Shown in pieces: positions 31,933 through 34,154 of a DNA stretch of 34,154 bases (position 1 is its first letter; every line of letters begins with the position of its first letter). The notes beneath the pieces were generated by a model that saw only the letters and a program-made list of their open reading frames with translations, searched no databases and was not told the DNA's origin. The translations under genes and the position numbers were made by a program. The stretch comes from Butyrivibrio sp. NC2007 (GTDB taxonomy: Bacteria; Bacillota; Clostridia; Lachnospirales; Lachnospiraceae), in NCBI RefSeq assembly GCF_000421405.1, contig NZ_ATWY01000026.1, positions 1 to 34,154 on the forward strand. The letters are read 5' to 3'.

Positions 31933-32490
31933 ATGACGAAAGAAATAGAACTAATAAGAAGTAAACGAAAGACCATTTGCATAGAGATCACGCCGGACGC
32001 AAGAGTTATAGTCCGCGCTCCGAAGTACGCTTCGGTAAGCGAGATCAACCGCCTCATAGGAGAGAAGGCGGACTGGATCGATAAGCATTTGCGCAAGATG
32101 CAGGAGAAGCAAAAAGAGAGAGCAGAAGCGCCACAGCCTGAGCTGACCAAACAGGAGATCAAGCTCCTTACAACAAAGGCAAAGCGTATCATCCCTCAGA
32201 GAGTAAGGTATTACGCAAATCTTATGGGAGTAGAGTACGGACGGATAACTATCAGGATGCAAAAGAGCCGCTGGGGAAGCTGCTCAGGAAAGGGCAATCT
32301 AAACTTTAACTGCCTCCTGATGCGCACACCGGATGAGATCATCGACTACGTGGTAGTGCACGAGCTCTGCCATCTAAAAGAGATGAACCATTCCCCCAGA
32401 TTCTGGGCGGAGGTTGAAAAGATCTTTCCCGATTACAAGGAGAGAAGAAAGTGGCTCAAGGACCACGGCAATGAAATAACTACAGGCTAA
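31933..32490 (+). CDS. YgjP-like metallopeptidase domain protein (DUF45)
   Basis: A 185-residue cytoplasmic zinc-metallopeptidase-like protein of the YgjP/DUF45 (M48-related) family. The zinc motif is HELCH (His143, Glu144, His147) in VVHELCHLKEMNHSPRFW, and SRWGSCS precedes it, both standard for the family. The role in cells is poorly known. The start is ATG 31933; GTG 31927 is the alternative. Neither has a recognisable ribosome binding site, and a -10 box ends only eight bases before the ATG, which points to a leaderless transcript. It is probably not functionally part of the sugar operon. Confidence 0.85.
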   Translation: MTKEIELIRSKRKTICIEITPDARVIVRAPKYASVSEINRLIGEKADWIDKHLRKMQEKQKERAEAPQPELTKQEIKLLTTKAKRIIPQRVRYYANLMGVEYGRITIRMQKSRWGSCSGKGNLNFNCLLMRTPDEIIDYVVVHELCHLKEMNHSPRFWAEVEKIFPDYKERRKWLKDHGNEITTG

Positions 32491-32497
32491 TGGCAAC

Positions 32498-32531
32498 AAA
32501 AAGCCCACATGCTCTTGCATGTGGGCTTTAT
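32498..32531. terminator. Bidirectional terminator between YgjP-like and GH5 genes
   Basis: AAAGCCCACATGC pairs perfectly with GCATGTGGGCTTT around the loop TCTT. A-rich flanks on the left and T-rich flanks on the right let it serve both convergent genes, which end at 32490 and 32544. Confidence 0.9.
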
Positions 32532-32543
32532 TTATCAAACCAA

Positions 32544-33581
32544 TCAAAGATTCTTGATCATCTCATCTCTTACGCTGTCATAGTGAGGACCAACGATACC
32601 GAAGTCCTTCTCCTTGTAAACCCAGAGGGCTCTGCCGATGCCGTATTTCTCGAAGGCATCGTGGATATCCTTGATCCAGTTGATGGTTGAAGGATTAGCC
32701 GGAGCCTGGTCGATTACGCCGTACTCTCCGCAGTAGAGAGGAGCGTTATTTTTGGTGGCAGCTTCTACAGCAGGCTCGAAGAGCTCTGCAAAGTAGTCAG
32801 CACCCATCTCCTTAACCTTCATCTTAAGGATTGCGCCTGCCCAGTCAGGGTCAAGGCCCTTGCTCTTTTCTGAGTACTCGGCTGTGGTTGCAGGATATTC
32901 AACCGTGATGTCTTTTGGCATATTGTCCATCCACCATGCTCTCTGATGTGTGAAGATCATGGGCTCGTAGCAGTGGAAGTTGTAAACTACGTGGTCATCC
33001 TTGGGAGGATTGAGGAAAGGTACGCTGCGAACGTTGTTGTAGCAAACACCGCCAACAACAACATAGGTGTCAGGCGCATTCTTTCTGATTGTATCGATTG
33101 CCTTGTCAGCGATGGCATTCCACTCGTCCTTGATATCAGGAGAGATAACCTCGTTCAGAAGCTCAAAGGCAACATCCTTCTGTCCTGCGTATCTCTTGGA
33201 GATGCGATCCCACATCTGATAGAATCTCTTCTGAAGATCTTCATTGTGGAAGAAAATCTCTTTATCTCCGTTAACCTCGAGCGGATCGAATGTGTATCCG
33301 TATGTATTGTGCATGTCGATGAGGATATTGAGGCCAAACTCTCTGCACCACTTGATGCAGTTATCAACATAAGCATAGCCATCCTCGAGCATATCACCGT
33401 CTTCGCTCTCAATGACAATGTAGTCGATTGGGAGACGAACGTGGTCACAGCCCCAGCTTGCGATTTTCTCGATATCTTCTCTTCCGATGAAAGTATCGTA
33501 GTGCTGCTTTGTCTTTTCATCTGCCTGAGAGAGCCATCCTCCCAGGTTTACTCCCTTTTGGTAACCTTCGAATTTTCTCAT
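32544..33581 (-). CDS. Glycoside hydrolase family 5 enzyme (cellulase-like), cytoplasmic
   Basis: Retaining beta-glycosidase of family 5, 345 residues, one TIM barrel, no signal peptide and no carbohydrate-binding module. The acid/base is Glu144 in FELLNEV and the nucleophile Glu286 in YCGEYG; VNLGGWL, VRLPIDY, DMHN and FHCYEP are conserved barrel motifs. The ATG at 33581 is preceded by GGGGAAAA; an open frame 26 codons longer lacks a ribosome binding site. Being intracellular, it would act on imported oligosaccharides rather than on polymers. Endoglucanase, mannanase or exo-beta-glucanase activity cannot be told apart. It is convergent with the YgjP-like gene. Confidence 0.92.
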   Translation of the reverse strand: MRKFEGYQKGVNLGGWLSQADEKTKQHYDTFIGREDIEKIASWGCDHVRLPIDYIVIESEDGDMLEDGYAYVDNCIKWCREFGLNILIDMHNTYGYTFDPLEVNGDKEIFFHNEDLQKRFYQMWDRISKRYAGQKDVAFELLNEVISPDIKDEWNAIADKAIDTIRKNAPDTYVVVGGVCYNNVRSVPFLNPPKDDHVVYNFHCYEPMIFTHQRAWWMDNMPKDITVEYPATTAEYSEKSKGLDPDWAGAILKMKVKEMGADYFAELFEPAVEAATKNNAPLYCGEYGVIDQAPANPSTINWIKDIHDAFEKYGIGRALWVYKEKDFGIVGPHYDSVRDEMIKNL

Positions 33582-33658
33582 AGACGTTTTCCCCTTATCT
33601 ATATTGTGTAAATTTTCATTACAATCAAGTAACTGATCAATCCACTTCAATCCTAGCA

Positions 33659-33672
33659 CGAAAACGTTTAAG
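33659..33672. promoter_or_regulatory. Possible LacI/CcpA-type operator upstream of GH5
   Basis: CGAAAACGTTTAAG has the central CG and flanking A/T symmetry of LacI-family operators and matches 11 of 14 positions of the Bacillus cre consensus TGWAARCGYTWWCW. It lies about 80 bases upstream of the GH5 ATG. Weak evidence from one site. Confidence 0.25.
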
Positions 33673-33674
33673 TT

Positions 33675-33711
33675 GCACGTGAATTTTTGTGAAATTTTTA
33701 TAATAACGTGC
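33675..33711 (+). promoter_or_regulatory. GCACGT...ACGTGC inverted pair enclosing a TATAAT
   Basis: GCACGT (33675-33680) and ACGTGC (33706-33711) flank an AT-rich stretch with TATAAT at 33699-33704 on the plus strand. No good -35 is seen. It could be an operator pair or part of the end of the insertion element to the right. Confidence 0.3.
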
Positions 33712-33715
33712 GAGA

Positions 33716-33738
33716 AAACCCCTTCCGATGAAGGCGGT
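33716..33738 (+). mobile_element. Small hairpin, candidate left end of the TnpB element
   Basis: CCTTC-CGAT-GAAGG (33721-33734) is a perfect 5-bp stem with a 4-base loop, set in ACCCC...CGGT. Subterminal short hairpins are the recognition structures of IS200/IS605-type ends, and this one lies about 118 bases before the tnpB start. The exact element boundary cannot be fixed from one end. Confidence 0.35.
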
Positions 33739-33789
33739 TGTGGGATGAATCGCGCTGATGTTTAAATTTTGTAATACGAGAACATATGT

Positions 33790-33818
33790 TTGCCAAAGGA
33801 CTGCAAAAGTGCTATAAT
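33790..33818 (+). promoter_or_regulatory. Promoter of the tnpB gene
   Basis: TTGCCA (33790-33795) and TATAAT (33813-33818) are separated by 17 bases, the ideal spacing, 33 bases before the tnpB ATG. Confidence 0.75.
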
Positions 33819-33851
33819 ACTAGCATAAGACAAGTTTTGGAGCAGCTTCTA

Positions 33852-34154
33852 TGGATGAGTATATCTACCTCAGATATCAGTACCGCATATATCCCAATGA
33901 CTTACAAAAAACAAAAGCACAGATTACTGCTAACTGCTGCAGGTTCATCCACAACTACTATCTGAACCTGAGAAGCCTTGCATGGCGCACTCAGCACCGC
34001 AGTATGAACTACAATGCCTGTGCAAATGACCTGAAGTACTTAAAGCTTGTCTACCCCTGGCTGGCGCAGGCTGATTCCATGGCACTTCAGGAGGAGCTTA
34101 AAGATCTCCAGAGATCCTTTGAGAACTTCTGGCGTGGCGATGCTTCTTATCCCT
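33852..34154 (+). CDS. tnpB: TnpB (IS200/IS605 OrfB), N-terminal part, cut by window end
   Basis: About 100 residues of an RNA-guided nuclease of the TnpB family (ancestor of Cas12), open to the window edge. The N-terminal YLRYQYRIYPNDLQKTKAQI followed by CCRFIHNYYLNL is the typical helix-turn-helix start (OrfB_IS605), and SMALQEELKDLQRSFENFW is the usual next block. GGAG lies nine bases upstream of the ATG. The RuvC catalytic residues and zinc finger lie beyond the window. No tnpA transposase gene lies upstream before GH5, so this may be a TnpB-only element unless tnpA is downstream. Confidence 0.85.

Noticed and set aside
32946..33611. Plus-strand open frame (221 residues) opposite GH5
   Set aside because: Shadow of the GH5 gene, whose catalytic motifs lie on the minus strand; no start signals.
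33598..33627. GH5 promoter TTGATT-18-TATAGA on the minus strand
   Set aside because: The transcription start would fall inside the ribosome binding site, so the gene would lose its translation signal.

Overview
The window looks like chromosomal DNA of a fibre-degrading Firmicute in the Lachnospiraceae, with Butyrivibrio or Pseudobutyrivibrio as the best guess. That is inference from moderate GC, strong GGAGG-type ribosome binding sites, the ecfA1-ecfA2-ecfT-truA-rplM-rpsI gene order typical of Firmicutes, YesM/YesN-type regulation and a set of signal-less glycosidases. No rRNA, tRNA or CRISPR array was seen, and no stretch longer than 300 bases lacks a gene.

Layout. 1-151: start of a cut-off IS4-type transposase (minus strand). 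370-2921: a minus-strand pair, an unusual dicarboxylate/amino-acid:cation symporter with an N-terminal ATPase-like extension, followed by a membrane-anchored M15 cell-wall peptidase. 3038-7390: housekeeping cluster for the ECF vitamin transporter energising module, tRNA pseudouridine synthase TruA, and ribosomal proteins L13 and S9. L13-S9 have their own consensus promoter, whose -35 box overlaps the truA stop codon, and a structured leader. 7566-11047: two tandem membrane diguanylate cyclases, each with a different sensor region. 11022-33581: a carbohydrate-use region holding an AraC regulator, a DUF5107-TPR protein with a GH2 glycosidase, a YesM/YesN two-component system, a small lipoprotein, a CUT2-type sugar ABC transporter with two different permeases, a GPH symporter, a carboxylesterase and a GH31 glycosidase, then a YgjP-type metallopeptidase and a GH5 glycosidase. 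33660-34154: left part of a TnpB-encoding IS200/IS605-type element, cut by the window end.

How the genes fit together. All four carbohydrate-active enzymes (GH2, esterase, GH31, GH5) lack signal peptides. The picture is therefore uptake of small glycosides or oligosaccharides by the ABC transporter and the GPH symporter, followed by hydrolysis in the cytoplasm. The YesM sensor kinase and YesN regulator probably sense an extracellular signal and control the adjacent transporter. The AraC regulator probably controls the divergent DUF5107-GH2 pair. The actual sugar cannot be read from the sequence.

The most unusual sequence feature is a family of intergenic palindromes built on GGGGAC / GTCCCC, seen at three places (7457-7488, 17967-18031, 26908-27077). 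The largest is a 70-base inverted repeat with one mismatch. It contains two nested copies of the same half-unit, as if one palindrome had inserted into the loop of another.
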